NCBI RefSeq assembly: GCF_018614915.1
Contig: NZ_JAGGNU010000027.1
Location: 1 to 63,223 of the forward strand
DNA: 63,223 nt
Reading direction: 5' to 3'
DNA from: Variovorax paradoxus
GTDB lineage: Bacteria; Pseudomonadota; Gammaproteobacteria; Burkholderiales; Burkholderiaceae_C
Under the pieces are notes generated by a model. It was given only the letters and a program-made list of their open reading frames with translations, made no database searches and had not been told where the DNA came from. Below, piece by piece: positions 42,966-52,388 of the stretch; the stretch's first letter is position 1, and every line of letters starts with the position of its first letter. Made by a program: the position numbers and the translations under genes.

Positions 42966-45035
42966 TCATCGGCTTCTCTTCGCCGCCGGCTTGCCAGGCC
43001 GGACCGCCGTGCCGACGCGCTCGCGCACAGCGCTGCACTGGGTCTCCTGGCCCGGACCGGTCTCGATCAGGGGCACCAGCGCCGCCAGCGGCGTCATCGC
43101 TGCCAGGGCAATGGCACCTCCGGCGCGCGCGGCCAGCGGACCCTTCTCGATCTCGAAGTCCGGATTCCTGAAGGTGCCGAACAGACGAACCGGCGTGCGC
43201 AGCGAGAGCACGCCCATTCGCTTGGGTTTGGGCGCAACCGTCAAGTCGAAGCGTTCGTGTTCGAGGTCGAAGGTTCCGCTGCCCAGGACCTGCGTCTGCT
43301 CGGTATCGATGACGAACAGCGTGGACTTGCCGCGCCCGCCCTTCACGTCGAAGGCGATGCCGCCGCAGTTCACGGCGATCTCTCGGTCCCCGCCCACCAG
43401 CAGTTGCAGCACCTTCCCGAAATTGAGCCCGCTCGCCGCGTCGAGCAGGTTCGAGACGCGCCCGTCCGCGATCGTGGCGGCGATCTGGCCGTCCGCCTTG
43501 GCGGCCGCATCGGCGATCGAGTTGCCGGTGCCTTTGAGCCGGAGGGCGCCGCCGACCAGCCCGGCGCCCTGGGCGATCTTCTCGCGCTTGGGCACCAGCC
43601 GATCGATGCGGACCTTCTGCATGTGCACCTGCACTTCGGACTTGAGCGTCGGCTCGCGCGCATCGAGAAGCACCTGCGACACGATCGAGCCGCCTCCGAA
43701 GCCGAACTCCAGCGGCGACAGGCGCAGGACCGCGTCGTGCAGGCGCAGCGACGCGCGCAAGCTCTCGAGCGGCAGGCTGCGCGGCACCAGGAGCTTGCCG
43801 GCCCGCAGTTCGACCTCGGCGTCGATCTTCTGCAGCCGGCTGCCTTCGAAGGTGCCGGCGGGCAGCACATGGTCGGGGTCGGCCGCCTTCTCGGCCTGCT
43901 TGGCCGCCGGACGCGACCGCGTCTGCGCCTGCGTGACCCGGGGCTTGCCGCCGGATTCCTTGGTTTCGATGCCGATCATCGGCCCGAGGTCGGCAATGTT
44001 CAGCAGCTTGCTGTCGAGTTCCGCCGTGAGCAGGGGGCGCGGCGCCTTCTCGATGTAGGCGCCCTTGCCCTTGACGTCGGTCGAACCGATCGTGCCGGAG
44101 AGGTCGTCCATCGTGTAGCGATTGCCTTTCAGCACCAGGCGGCCTTCCAGGCGGTATGGCGGCGAGGCCGGCAGCGGCAGCAGCAGGAAGGGATAGAGGT
44201 TCGCCAGCGTGCGCCCCTCGATGCGCAGCCAGGTGTCGATGCCGGAGATGTCGGCCGCGTCGGCGATGGTGCCTTCGACTTCGAGCCGGGTGGTGCCGGC
44301 CAGCAGTCTGCCCTTCACCGGAAAGGGGACGCCCGACTCCTGAAAGCTCAGCACTTCGCCGGTCAGCGCGGTGCCGGAGAAGGACGCGTCGTGGTATTTG
44401 CCGCTGAACTCGTAGCGCGTGCTGTAGCGCGTGTTCGAGGGCGGCGCATCGGCGTCCTGCTCCTTGGCCTGGCTGGCCGGGTCGAAGGTGCTGCCCTGGA
44501 TCTCCATATGGAAAGGCTCGCCGTGGTCGAAATAGCGCAGGCGGCCCCGGTCCACCGAAAGGGTGCTGATGCGCAACTTGCTCGGCGAGGTGGTGGCCGT
44601 CGGCTCTGTCAGCACCCAGTTCTTCCGGTTGTCGGCCAAGCGTTCGAAGACCAGGTCGGGCCGGGTAAGCGCCACGCGAGGCACCAGGATGCGATCCGGC
44701 AACTCGCGCAGCGAGAGCGAGAACTCCAGCCGCTCGATGCGCGCCATCGCCTTTTCGGTTCCCCAGTCGGCATTGCTGAAGTACACATCGCGCATCCGGA
44801 TCTTCGGTGTCAGCCCGAGATCCACGTCCAGGTCGGAAATGCGGAACTCGCGCTGCGTCTTGCCGGAGATGTAGCGCTCGAGCGGTGCCCGGAACCAGTT
44901 CCAATCGAAGAAGACGACCAGCAGCCCGAGCGCGAGCAACACAGCCACCCCCAGTGGATGGCGCCTCGCGAAACCTGGCAAGTGCAAACCGGCCATGACC
45001 TCGATCGTCCCGTGCCGCTCAAGCGCGTGACGCAT
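42966..45035 (-). CDS. AsmA-family protein
   Basis: The product is 689 residues from the ATG at 45035; an ATG at 44996 preceded by GAGG is an alternative. One N-terminal membrane helix (HPLGVAVLLALGLLVVFF) is followed by a long periplasmic beta-rich domain and the AsmA C-terminal region (LNFGKVLQLLVGGDREIAVN; GTFDLEHERFDLTVAPKPK). AsmA-like proteins are thought to bridge membranes and move phospholipids or aid outer-membrane assembly. The tail (AAKRSR) is basic. Confidence 0.85.
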   Translation of the reverse strand: MRHALERHGTIEVMAGLHLPGFARRHPLGVAVLLALGLLVVFFDWNWFRAPLERYISGKTQREFRISDLDVDLGLTPKIRMRDVYFSNADWGTEKAMARIERLEFSLSLRELPDRILVPRVALTRPDLVFERLADNRKNWVLTEPTATTSPSKLRISTLSVDRGRLRYFDHGEPFHMEIQGSTFDPASQAKEQDADAPPSNTRYSTRYEFSGKYHDASFSGTALTGEVLSFQESGVPFPVKGRLLAGTTRLEVEGTIADAADISGIDTWLRIEGRTLANLYPFLLLPLPASPPYRLEGRLVLKGNRYTMDDLSGTIGSTDVKGKGAYIEKAPRPLLTAELDSKLLNIADLGPMIGIETKESGGKPRVTQAQTRSRPAAKQAEKAADPDHVLPAGTFEGSRLQKIDAEVELRAGKLLVPRSLPLESLRASLRLHDAVLRLSPLEFGFGGGSIVSQVLLDAREPTLKSEVQVHMQKVRIDRLVPKREKIAQGAGLVGGALRLKGTGNSIADAAAKADGQIAATIADGRVSNLLDAASGLNFGKVLQLLVGGDREIAVNCGGIAFDVKGGRGKSTLFVIDTEQTQVLGSGTFDLEHERFDLTVAPKPKRMGVLSLRTPVRLFGTFRNPDFEIEKGPLAARAGGAIALAAMTPLAALVPLIETGPGQETQCSAVRERVGTAVRPGKPAAKRSR

Positions 45036-45332
45036 GATCTCGCGGGACCTTGCAGCACGAGTGGGACGGCCCAAGGTTTGTGCGTCGGACTGCAGGCCGG
45101 CGGCATGGCCCGCTTCGCCGCACGTGAGGGATTCCAGGCGCCGCGCACGCGGGAATGAATGTCTGAGTCCGGGCGCTTGAGCATTGCGCTTCCAGGACGC
45201 CGTGCCTCTTGAACATATGGGAGCCCGCCCTACATGAGCTGCGGCCAAGTTCCGACCGTGACGAGGTCCGCTGCACCGTATGAACGCTCAGTCGGTCGCT
45301 TGGACCGTCGTCACAGAGAGAGAGAGGTTGCC

Positions 45333-45647
45333 ATGGAAAATTCTGATCTGGAAACCGCGACGCCAGGTTCGCCGGAATCCAACCAATTTCCTGAAGAGAG
45401 GGCCAACGCCGCAGATCTTGCAAGGCAGGCAGCGCGCCAAGCCATTGATTCCGGAAAGGGCTACGCCCAGAACGCTATCAACGCAACTGGCAGGAAGCTG
45501 ACGGCAGCGACGGAACAGATGGGCCGAGCCGCTGAACAAGGTACTCGCTATGTGTCCGAGCAGCCGGCACGCGCTGTGGCCATTGCAGCCGCCGGTGGCG
45601 CGATCCTTGGCGCTCTCTTGATGGCCGCGACGCGCAGTCGCCGCTGA
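45333..45647 (+). CDS. DUF883/ElaB-like membrane-anchored protein
   Basis: The product is 104 residues. An acidic, disordered N-terminus precedes an amphipathic helix (ADLARQAARQAIDSGKGYAQ) and a C-terminal membrane segment (AVAIAAAGGAILGALLMAA) ending in TRSRR. This layout is typical of the stress-linked ElaB/YgaM/YqjD group, which can bind ribosomes at the inner membrane. A GA-repeat ribosome binding site (AGAGAGAGAGAGG) precedes the ATG. The GlsB/YeaQ gene follows 19 bases later. Confidence 0.78.
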   Translation: MENSDLETATPGSPESNQFPEERANAADLARQAARQAIDSGKGYAQNAINATGRKLTAATEQMGRAAEQGTRYVSEQPARAVAIAAAGGAILGALLMAATRSRR

Positions 45648-45666
45648 TCGCATACCCTGGGAGAAA

Positions 45667-45939
45667 ATGATGAACATCATTATCTGGCTTGTAGTTGGCG
45701 GGCTCATCGGCTGGGTGGCGAGCATGATCATGAAGACGAACGCCCAGCAAGGGGTGATCCTCAATATCGTGGTGGGCATCGTCGGTTCGCTGATCGGCGG
45801 CTGGCTCATCGCACCCCTGCTTGGCGCGGCAACCGTCAATCAGAACGATTTCAGTGTTCGAGGCCTTCTGGCCTCTCTGATCGGCGCAGTGATCCTGCTC
45901 GCCGTGGTCAATCTTTTCCGGCGCGGGAGCGTAAGGTAA
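45667..45939 (+). CDS. GlsB/YeaQ/YmgE-family small membrane protein
   Basis: The product is 90 residues with three membrane helices. IIIWLVVGGLIGWVASMIM and LNIVVGIVGSLIGGWL are the family signature. These proteins are usually induced by general stress; the old name transglycosylase-associated protein has no enzymatic proof. It forms a likely operon with the DUF883 gene upstream. Confidence 0.9.
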   Translation: MMNIIIWLVVGGLIGWVASMIMKTNAQQGVILNIVVGIVGSLIGGWLIAPLLGAATVNQNDFSVRGLLASLIGAVILLAVVNLFRRGSVR

Positions 45940-46131
45940 GCCGCTGGGGCCGCAGCAGCGCCTCGCAAGGCGTGCGGCCTCCCCTCGCCCGAAGCTCGCC
46001 AGAACGTCCCGGGGCGCGTCGCGCGGGACGGCGCGCAGCCTCCGCTGCAGCGCGGCGGGCAGCGCAGCACGCGAGTCAGGCGCGGCGCGTCGGCGCAGAG
46101 TCCCGGCGTGGATACACCTTGGCACCTCGCC

Positions 46132-46902
46132 GTGAAGATCGCCACCTTCAATGTCAACGGCATCAATGGCCGCCTGCCGCGCCTGTTGGAGTGGCTCGAC
46201 GAATCCCGGCCGGATGTCGCCTGCCTGCAGGAAATCAAGACCAGCGGCAGTCGCTTTCCGACCACGGCCATCGAAGCCGCTGGCTATCAGGTGCTTTGGA
46301 AGGGACAGCCCTCGCACCATGGCGTGGCCATACTCGCGCGGGACGCTGCCCCTCGGGAACGCCGCCGCAGCCTACCCGGCGACGACTCCGACGAACAAGC
46401 CCGCTACCTCGAGGCAGACGTACACGGCATCACCGTTGCATGCGTCTACCTGCCCAACGGCAACCCGCAGCCCGGCCCGAAGTTCGACTACAAGCTGGCG
46501 TGGTTCGAACGGCTGATCGTCCACGCCGGCCGGCTGCTCGACTCAGGCGCTCCTGTCGTTCTGGCCGGGGACTTCAACGTGGTTCCGACCAACGCCGACA
46601 TCTATAACTGGTGGCCCTGGCAATTCGATGCGGTGCTGCAACCGCAGACTCGCACTGCCTACAGACGGCTTCTGGCGCAGGGCTGGGTAGACGCCACGCG
46701 GCACCTGTATCCTGCCGAGCGCATCTACACGTTCTGGGTCAACGACGCGGCCTTCAGGCGCAATGCCGGCTTCCGCATGGACTTCCTGTTGCTCAGCCCG
46801 TCGCTCCTGCCCCGCTTGATCGGCACCGGCGTCGAGCTGGAGCACCGCGGCCGCGAGAAGCCCAGCGACCACGCGCCGGTATGGATCACGCTCGCGAGCT
46901 GA
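46132..46902 (+). CDS. xthA: Exodeoxyribonuclease III family DNA repair enzyme
   Basis: The product is 256 residues from the GTG at 46132 (KIATFNVNGINGRL); a GTG at 46108 would add 8 residues. Endonuclease/exonuclease/phosphatase fold: Asn in NVNGI, metal Glu in CLQEIKTS, the Tyr/Asn segment VYLPNGNP, GDFNVVP and the catalytic Asp-His in PSDHAPVWI. It cuts at abasic sites and trims 3' ends during base-excision repair. It converges with the RlmN-like gene. Confidence 0.9.
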   Translation: MKIATFNVNGINGRLPRLLEWLDESRPDVACLQEIKTSGSRFPTTAIEAAGYQVLWKGQPSHHGVAILARDAAPRERRRSLPGDDSDEQARYLEADVHGITVACVYLPNGNPQPGPKFDYKLAWFERLIVHAGRLLDSGAPVVLAGDFNVVPTNADIYNWWPWQFDAVLQPQTRTAYRRLLAQGWVDATRHLYPAERIYTFWVNDAAFRRNAGFRMDFLLLSPSLLPRLIGTGVELEHRGREKPSDHAPVWITLAS

Positions 46903-46944
46903 AGCTCCCGTGAGATCAGGAAATCCCCAGGAATGTTTGCAACG

Positions 46945-47988
46945 CTATGGCCTGACGCGCCAATCTTCGGCCCTTCGAAGCGGCACCAGAACTTCGGCTG
47001 CGCGCGCCCTCAGCTGACCGCAGCCGCCGTCGACATCCTGGCCGGCTGAATAGCGCAGCTTCGTCAGGATGCCCCGCTTGTGCAGCATGCGGGCAATCTG
47101 TTCGCAGCGCTCCGACGATGGGCGGCTGAACGCCACACCGTCCACCGCGTTGAAGGGGATCAGGTTCAGCACGCCGAACTTGCCGGAGAGTAGCTTGACG
47201 ATGCCTTCGATCTCCTCTTCGCCGTCGTTGACGCCTTCCAGCAGCGTCCACTGGTACTGAATCGGATAGCCGGTGGCCCGTGCATAGCGTTCGCATGCGG
47301 TGACCAGTTCCTGGGGCGTCATGTTCGGCGCGCGCGGAAGCAGCCTTCTGCGCAGCTCGGCCTTGGTCGTGTGCAACGAGAGCGCCAGCGCAGGCCTGAC
47401 GCGTTGCTGGTGCAGTCTCTCGAACGCACGCAGGTCACCCACGGTGGAGAACACCAGATTCTTGTGGCCGATGTTGCCAACCGTGCCGAGCAGGTCGATC
47501 GCCTCCATCACGTTGTCCAGGTTATGGGCCGGTTCGCCCATGCCCATGAACACCACCTTGCGTACCGGCCGGCGCGCTCGCGCGAGGGCAACCTGTGCAA
47601 CGATCTCGGCGCTACCCAGTTGGCGCAGCAATCCGTCGCGGCCCGTCATGCAGAACTGGCATCCGACGGCGCAACCGACCTGAGACGAGACGCACAGACC
47701 GTCCCGAGGCAGCAGCACACTTTCCACGGTCTGACCGTCCGCGAGGGCGACGAGCAGCCGCTCGGAACCATCGGCGCCTGGATGGACCGCGTGGATGCGC
47801 GCCAGTCCCGCAAGATCAGCTTCGATGAACGGGAGGGCAGCCAGGAGCGATGACGGAAAAAAGCTTTCCGGTCGACGCTTTCCGCTGTCTCTGGGCAAGG
47901 CATGGGACCACAGCCGCAAGATCCGCTGCTCGTGGCTGGGGCCTGCGCCGGCTTCCCGCAGTCGGCGTTTCAGTTCGTGGATTCGCAT
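46945..47988 (-). CDS. RlmN/Cfr-family radical SAM RNA methyltransferase paralogue
   Basis: The product is 347 residues. The radical-SAM cluster CxxxCxxC is C106/C110/C113 (GCAVGCQFC), GMGEP is present, and the methyl-carrying cysteine is C323 (DGGCGQL). Family enzymes methylate C2 or C8 of adenine 2503 in 23S rRNA. Wording differs from housekeeping RlmN (SAGQDVDGG where RlmN usually has RGDDIDAA), so this is probably a second copy with the same or a related target. Resistance-type C8 activity cannot be judged from sequence. Confidence 0.82.
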   Translation of the reverse strand: MRIHELKRRLREAGAGPSHEQRILRLWSHALPRDSGKRRPESFFPSSLLAALPFIEADLAGLARIHAVHPGADGSERLLVALADGQTVESVLLPRDGLCVSSQVGCAVGCQFCMTGRDGLLRQLGSAEIVAQVALARARRPVRKVVFMGMGEPAHNLDNVMEAIDLLGTVGNIGHKNLVFSTVGDLRAFERLHQQRVRPALALSLHTTKAELRRRLLPRAPNMTPQELVTACERYARATGYPIQYQWTLLEGVNDGEEEIEGIVKLLSGKFGVLNLIPFNAVDGVAFSRPSSERCEQIARMLHKRGILTKLRYSAGQDVDGGCGQLRARAAEVLVPLRRAEDWRVRP

Positions 47989-48237
47989 GCACTGTCTAGG
48001 GCAAATGGACTCTTGGACACGTCAGTGGTCCAGCCGTGCAGGCGCCCAGACGTACAGAGTGATGGTCGGCATGCGACAGATTGTGCATGGCTGTCACTGC
48101 AGGGCCAGCCTCTGTAGGAGTGGGCGAACAGGCCCCTGGCTTCGTGCGACATCGTCCGACCCCGCATCGCGGTCGGCGCCCGCGTCCAGACACGCACGGC
48201 GCTTCGACCCTGCGTCTTCGATGCAAGGAGCAGCGAC

Positions 48238-48513
48238 ATGATGAACACGCCACTCCCCTCTTCATCCGGCGGCCCGCCGGGGGAACTGTTCGACCAGTCC
48301 GTCGCCGGCGAGGAAGACCCGGGCGCCTCGGTGGAACCGACGGCGGCTACCCCGTCCCATCCCGGCGACGAGGCGCCAGCCGGCACGCTCGGCACCGGCG
48401 AGAAGCAATGCAGCCGCTGCGGCGGCTCGGGCCGGCTGATCGGCGACCAGCCCTGCCCGGACTGCAAGGGCACCGGAAAAATCACCATCGGCGTCGGCGT
48501 CGGCGACGGCTGA
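48238..48513 (+). CDS. Small zinc-ribbon protein with DnaJ-like CxxCxGxG motifs
   Basis: The product is 91 residues; AAGGAG precedes the ATG. The first 55 residues are Pro/Gly/Glu-rich and disordered. The C-terminus holds two CxxCxGxG motifs (CSRCGGSG and CPDCKGTG) as in the zinc-binding centre of DnaJ. It probably binds one zinc ion; the role is unknown. Confidence 0.7.
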   Translation: MMNTPLPSSSGGPPGELFDQSVAGEEDPGASVEPTAATPSHPGDEAPAGTLGTGEKQCSRCGGSGRLIGDQPCPDCKGTGKITIGVGVGDG

Positions 48514-48736
48514 GGGCGCACCGTCGCGACATCGTCCGTGCTGCAGGTCCTTGGTGGGGTTGCCGGGAAACAGGGCCGGGCGTTGTGCTTTGTAGGCCCG
48601 CGCTGATTGCGCGCGGCGCGGATGCAAGCAATTATTCATCGAGCCCAAATGGCAGCGCGACTGACCACTGGCGCTCGGCTCGGGCGGCTCGGGCCGTGGT
48701 TCGCTTCAATCATTCTCAGATATCGAGGACTGCTGT

Positions 48737-48988
48737 ATGAACCCGTTGAGCGTCGACCTCTACCAAAGTGCAACCAATCCAAATAAGTTCCTGGCGATTC
48801 CGACTGGAGTCGATCCGGCCGGCCTCACCGGTCCGATGGTTTTCGACAAAGACTATGCACAGGTGGTCCGATACCAAGAGGCATTCCAATTCGATCCGGC
48901 CGAATCGTACGCGGGGGTCAACGCTGCCAAGATCGCCGCAGACATTCTGACCTTGAATTGGGCTATCTATCGCCGTACGTCCTCATGA
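48737..48988 (+). CDS. Small hypothetical protein
   Basis: The product is 83 residues. The composition is normal for a soluble protein and the base use is lower in GC than its neighbours. No domain is recognised. The 223 bases before it show no gene, and no clear ribosome binding site is seen, so it is uncertain. Confidence 0.45.
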   Translation: MNPLSVDLYQSATNPNKFLAIPTGVDPAGLTGPMVFDKDYAQVVRYQEAFQFDPAESYAGVNAAKIAADILTLNWAIYRRTSS

Positions 48989-49166
48989 AAGCCAGGTTCC
49001 ACTACGCCAGCTGGCTGAGCTCCCGTCCCTCGCTTCGCATCCTTGCGCAACAGGTCCTTTGACGTCAGCTCGCATTGACTTCGCGACGGCAGACGCAAAT
49101 ATTGGGTTTCGGTGAAACACCGAAGGCACAGCGATGCACTCCGAGCCCTTTGCAACGGAGGTCCGA

Positions 49167-49925
49167 TCAGCGTCCCCTGACCTTGACGTTGTCGAGCCAG
49201 TCGTCGATCTCGATCCTGCTGAAGATGAAGATCAGCGCCACGGACGCCGTGTTGAAAACCGCCAATCCGATGTTGCCGTCGCCCACCAGGAAGGAGGCCG
49301 CCGGGGCGGCGCTGGTGCAGACCATGATGGCCGCCGCCATGCCGGTGTAGTGCATTGCGCACACGGCCACGGCCATCACCACGGCCGCGATGAACTGGTG
49401 CGCCAGTTCCGTGAGGTTGAAGGCCAGCCACAGCGCCGTCGCGGCCGCGCAGATGGCGATCGCAACTGAAGCGGCCACGGTGACCAGGTCGAAACTCATG
49501 CTGGCACGCATGTTCATCGCGAACATGCCGATGTAGTGCATCACGCACACGCCGATGCCCGCCAGCAGGCTGCCGACCAGCCAGCCGTCGCGGGTGAAGC
49601 GCTTGCCGCCGGCCAGGTAGAGGGCGATGCCCGAGATGACGATCGCGGCGACCAGCGACAGCGCCGTCAGCGGCACGTCGTAGGCGATCGACACGGGCAG
49701 CCTGTAGGCCGCCATGCCGATGAAGTGCATGGACCAGATGCCGATGCCGCCCAACGCCACCGCGCCGCAGGCCAGCATGGACAGGTCGAGCGTGCCGTCC
49801 CCGCGCACCATCTTGTGGGCGCACAGCAGCGCCAGCAGCGAGCCGAAGAAGGAGATCACGAACGAGAGCGCGATGGTTCCGGCTTCGTAGCGGGGAAACA
49901 GCAGTTGGCCGACGACGGGATCCAT
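49167..49925 (-). CDS. MHYT-domain integral membrane sensor
   Basis: The product is 252 residues with seven membrane helices and AAAGGAATGCC before the ATG. Three MHYT-type motifs occur: SMHFIGM, VMHYIGM and AMHYTGM. In the family these are proposed to bind a metal such as copper and sense O2, CO or NO. There is no GGDEF, EAL or kinase output domain, only a short cytoplasmic tail, so any output partner must be separate. Confidence 0.88.
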   Translation of the reverse strand: MDPVVGQLLFPRYEAGTIALSFVISFFGSLLALLCAHKMVRGDGTLDLSMLACGAVALGGIGIWSMHFIGMAAYRLPVSIAYDVPLTALSLVAAIVISGIALYLAGGKRFTRDGWLVGSLLAGIGVCVMHYIGMFAMNMRASMSFDLVTVAASVAIAICAAATALWLAFNLTELAHQFIAAVVMAVAVCAMHYTGMAAAIMVCTSAAPAASFLVGDGNIGLAVFNTASVALIFIFSRIEIDDWLDNVKVRGR

Positions 49926-50226
49926 GGCATTCCTTTCACATGGGCGGCGACACCGGATGCCGATCGTACGGATGAGGGCTGCAACGCGTATGAGTTGCGG
50001 CGCCAGCTCTCGCCTCGAAACGTGCATTTTTGGCTCATTCGGGCGGTTGCCGCATTCGGCCTCTCACGCGCCGTCGCCAACGCTCCGATCTTGTCACCCA
50101 AGGCGTACTTGATGATCTCTACATAAGCCGCCGGCATCGGAATACCGATGAGCACCTCGTTCAGTCCGAAGCGCGCCTGCTTGCGTGCTGCGTTACGGAA
50201 GTCGCAGTCGAGCGCAGTCCGACCCT
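49926..50226. other. Intergenic stretch without a supported gene
   Basis: This is the upstream region of the MHYT gene and the downstream region of the ketosynthase operon. A frame on the minus strand from 50155 (MLIGIPMPAAYVEIIKYALG) is open but has no ribosome binding site and merges into the MHYT gene leader. I see no clear terminator. Confidence 0.4.
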
Positions 50227-50838
50227 CTATGGTTCGCCAATGGACTCGGTTGAAGCTCCTACCCAGTCGCGCGCCAGCCGGTCGCGCAGCGCCGCGAAGG
50301 TGTCGATACCATCGCCCTCCCCACCAGCGCTCGGTTCAGCGCCCGCCAGCCAATGCCAACCGAGCACGCCGGCCCGCGGCATGCCGAAGCGCATGGCCAG
50401 GACCCATGCCTGCACGGTCTCATCTGGCGAAGGAGCCGACTGCAAGTGGGCGTCCAGCCACGCGGCCGGGGCATCGAAAGCCCCGCCCTCGTCAAGCCGC
50501 GTGACGAGCCACGTCACATTCGGCCCGGTGATGCCGAAGCGGCGCGCGACCGTTGCACCAGGTGCGTTGGCCAGGCACCAGGGAAACGCACCCGGCCTTG
50601 CGAGCGCAGGACCTGCTTCGAGCGCGTCGCGCCAGAATTGCACGGCGGTGGCGCTGCCGGCGTCTTCGGTCACGACGAGCAGCGCGCCCCTTCGCTCGCC
50701 CTCGGCCAGGGGCGATGCCTCGAACAGCGGGGCCAGCGCGTCGAGCACGGCTTCGAGCGCAGCCTGTTCCGACTTGGCGGGCGGCATGTGGAGTGCCAGC
50801 GACGCACTCAGCGCGAACCCACCGAAGCGGATGCTCAT
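50227..50838 (-). CDS. Half-length ketosynthase-like protein (chain-length-factor type)
   Basis: The product is 203 residues. It resembles the N-terminal ketosynthase-like family PF13723 (beta-ketoacyl synthase chain length factor), with FPWCLANAPGATVARRFGIT then GPNVTWL. No active-site Cys-His-His set is present, so it is probably a non-catalytic partner of the ketosynthase, whose stop its ATG overlaps by four bases. It is the last gene of a five-gene operon. Confidence 0.7.
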   Translation of the reverse strand: MSIRFGGFALSASLALHMPPAKSEQAALEAVLDALAPLFEASPLAEGERRGALLVVTEDAGSATAVQFWRDALEAGPALARPGAFPWCLANAPGATVARRFGITGPNVTWLVTRLDEGGAFDAPAAWLDAHLQSAPSPDETVQAWVLAMRFGMPRAGVLGWHWLAGAEPSAGGEGDGIDTFAALRDRLARDWVGASTESIGEP

Positions 50839-52016
50839 TGCGTCGGCTCCCAGCGCGCCAGCGCCAGCGCACTGTTGAGGCCGCCGAACGCGAACGCGTT
50901 GTTGACCACCACGCGCAGAGGCCGCGTCGGCCGGACGATGGAGCGTGTGCACTCGAGTCCCGATTCGGGGTCCGGCATCTCGTGTCCGGCGGTCGGCGGC
51001 ACGGCTTGCTGCAACAGGCCGCAAACGCACAGCGCGGCCTCGATCGCCGAGGCTGCACCAAGCGCGTGCCCGAGAGAGCCCTTGCTGCCGCTGAGCAACG
51101 GCATCGGCCCGGCATCGAACATGGTGCGCAACGCCAGCGCCTCCGCGGCGTCCGAGGCACGTGTGCCGCTGCCATGGAGATTCACCCAGTCGACATCGCC
51201 CGGCGTCATCGTGGAGTTCTCCAGTGCGGCCTGCATGGCGCGTGCCATGCCGCGGCCGTCGGGGCGTGGCGCGGTCGGATGGTACGCGTCGCAACTCAGA
51301 CCGAGCCCCAGGACCTCGGCCAGCGGCCGCGCGCCTCGCGCGAGCGCATGTTCGGCACGTTCGAGCACGAACATGGCCGCACCCTCGCCGAGCACCATGC
51401 CGCTGCGCTTCGCATCGAACGGCCTGCAGTCGCCGTCGGCCATTGCGCGCGAGCGCGAGAAACCCACCATCGACAAGCGCGAGAACGGTTCCACGCCGCC
51501 GGCCAGCGCCCAGCGCATGCCACCCCGGCGCAACGCGAGCGCGGCTGCGCCGATCGCATAGTTGCCGGCCGCGCAGGCGGTGGCCAGCGCCTCACGGGGG
51601 CCCTCCAACTCGAACGCGCGCGCCAGGCCGTCGGCGAAGGACGCTACACGGTGGTCGGACAGATCGATGTCCGCGCCGGCCGCGGCCTGCTCGAAGGCGG
51701 CGCTTTCGCCCAGCGTGCTGCCGACGAAGATGCCGCAGGTGCGGTCATCGGGCGTGGCCGGCCGCCCGGCCTGGCGCAACGCCTCGCGCGCGGCGGCGAT
51801 TGCCAGCTCGCGACCGCGGCGTGCGTCCGGCGCCGCAAAGCCTTCGATACGGCAGGCGCGCACCGCGCGGTGGCCTTCGGCCGCCAGGTCGGCCCATTCC
51901 CGCGCCGCAGATTCGCCACGCAGCACGCGCTGCCAGGTCGCGTCGAGCGTGTTGCCCAGCGGCGTGAGCGCACCGATGCCAGTGATGACGATGCGGTCGC
52001 GGTATCGCGGGCGCAT
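50835..52016 (-). CDS. Beta-ketoacyl-ACP synthase (FabF-like)
   Basis: The product is 393 residues. The full condensing triad is visible: C148 (ALATACAAGNYAIG), H281 (WVNLHGSGT) and H317 (SKGSLGHALGAA). It would extend an acyl chain with malonyl-ACP. The carrier is probably the ACP encoded two bases upstream, and the half-length partner is translationally coupled downstream. No ketoreductase, dehydratase or thioesterase gene is nearby, so either a very short product or use of housekeeping fatty-acid enzymes must be assumed. Its operon partners are proteases, which is unusual for a ketosynthase. Confidence 0.88.
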   Translation of the reverse strand: MRPRYRDRIVITGIGALTPLGNTLDATWQRVLRGESAAREWADLAAEGHRAVRACRIEGFAAPDARRGRELAIAAAREALRQAGRPATPDDRTCGIFVGSTLGESAAFEQAAAGADIDLSDHRVASFADGLARAFELEGPREALATACAAGNYAIGAAALALRRGGMRWALAGGVEPFSRLSMVGFSRSRAMADGDCRPFDAKRSGMVLGEGAAMFVLERAEHALARGARPLAEVLGLGLSCDAYHPTAPRPDGRGMARAMQAALENSTMTPGDVDWVNLHGSGTRASDAAEALALRTMFDAGPMPLLSGSKGSLGHALGAASAIEAALCVCGLLQQAVPPTAGHEMPDPESGLECTRSIVRPTRPLRVVVNNAFAFGGLNSALALARWEPTQ

Positions 52017-52018
52017 GT

Positions 52019-52360
52019 TCAGCCGATGCCTTTGTGTGCGGATGGGGCCGGAAAGGGCACGGCTTTCGATCTGACGTATTCGGCCGTGACCGTGACAGAA
52101 ACGAGCGCAGGCACGTCTGCGTCGGGAACATAGATGCCGGTCAGTTGCTCCAGGCGCGCGATCATCTCGACCAGGTCCAGCGAATCGAGGCCGAGGTCTT
52201 CGCGAAAGCGAGCTTCGCTGGCCCAATCCGGTGGCAGCTTGTCGGGCTGGATCGACCGGAGTTCGCGCTTGACTAACGTGCACAGTTCATCGCCGGTGTC
52301 GTCCACCGCGGCGCCGGCGCGGGTGTCGGCCTCGGACGCGAGACCAGCAGCGGTGTTCAT
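52019..52360 (-). CDS. Acyl carrier protein
   Basis: The product is 113 residues, longer than a housekeeping ACP because of a disordered N-terminus of about 20 residues. The phosphopantetheine serine is S60 in DLGLDSLDLVEM. The last helix reads VSVTVTAEYVRSKAV. It would carry the acyl chain for the ketosynthase two bases downstream. It lies 28 bases after the C25-like peptidase gene in the same operon. Confidence 0.85.
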   Translation of the reverse strand: MNTAAGLASEADTRAGAAVDDTGDELCTLVKRELRSIQPDKLPPDWASEARFREDLGLDSLDLVEMIARLEQLTGIYVPDADVPALVSVTVTAEYVRSKAVPFPAPSAHKGIG

Positions 52361-52388
52361 GATGCGCAGACTCCTCGATCCGTGGTCT

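Noticed and set aside
49856..50155. Possible small minus-strand gene (MLIGIPMPAAYVEIIKYALG)
   Set aside because: There is no ribosome binding site, it overlaps the MHYT gene start in another frame, and no recognisable domain is present.
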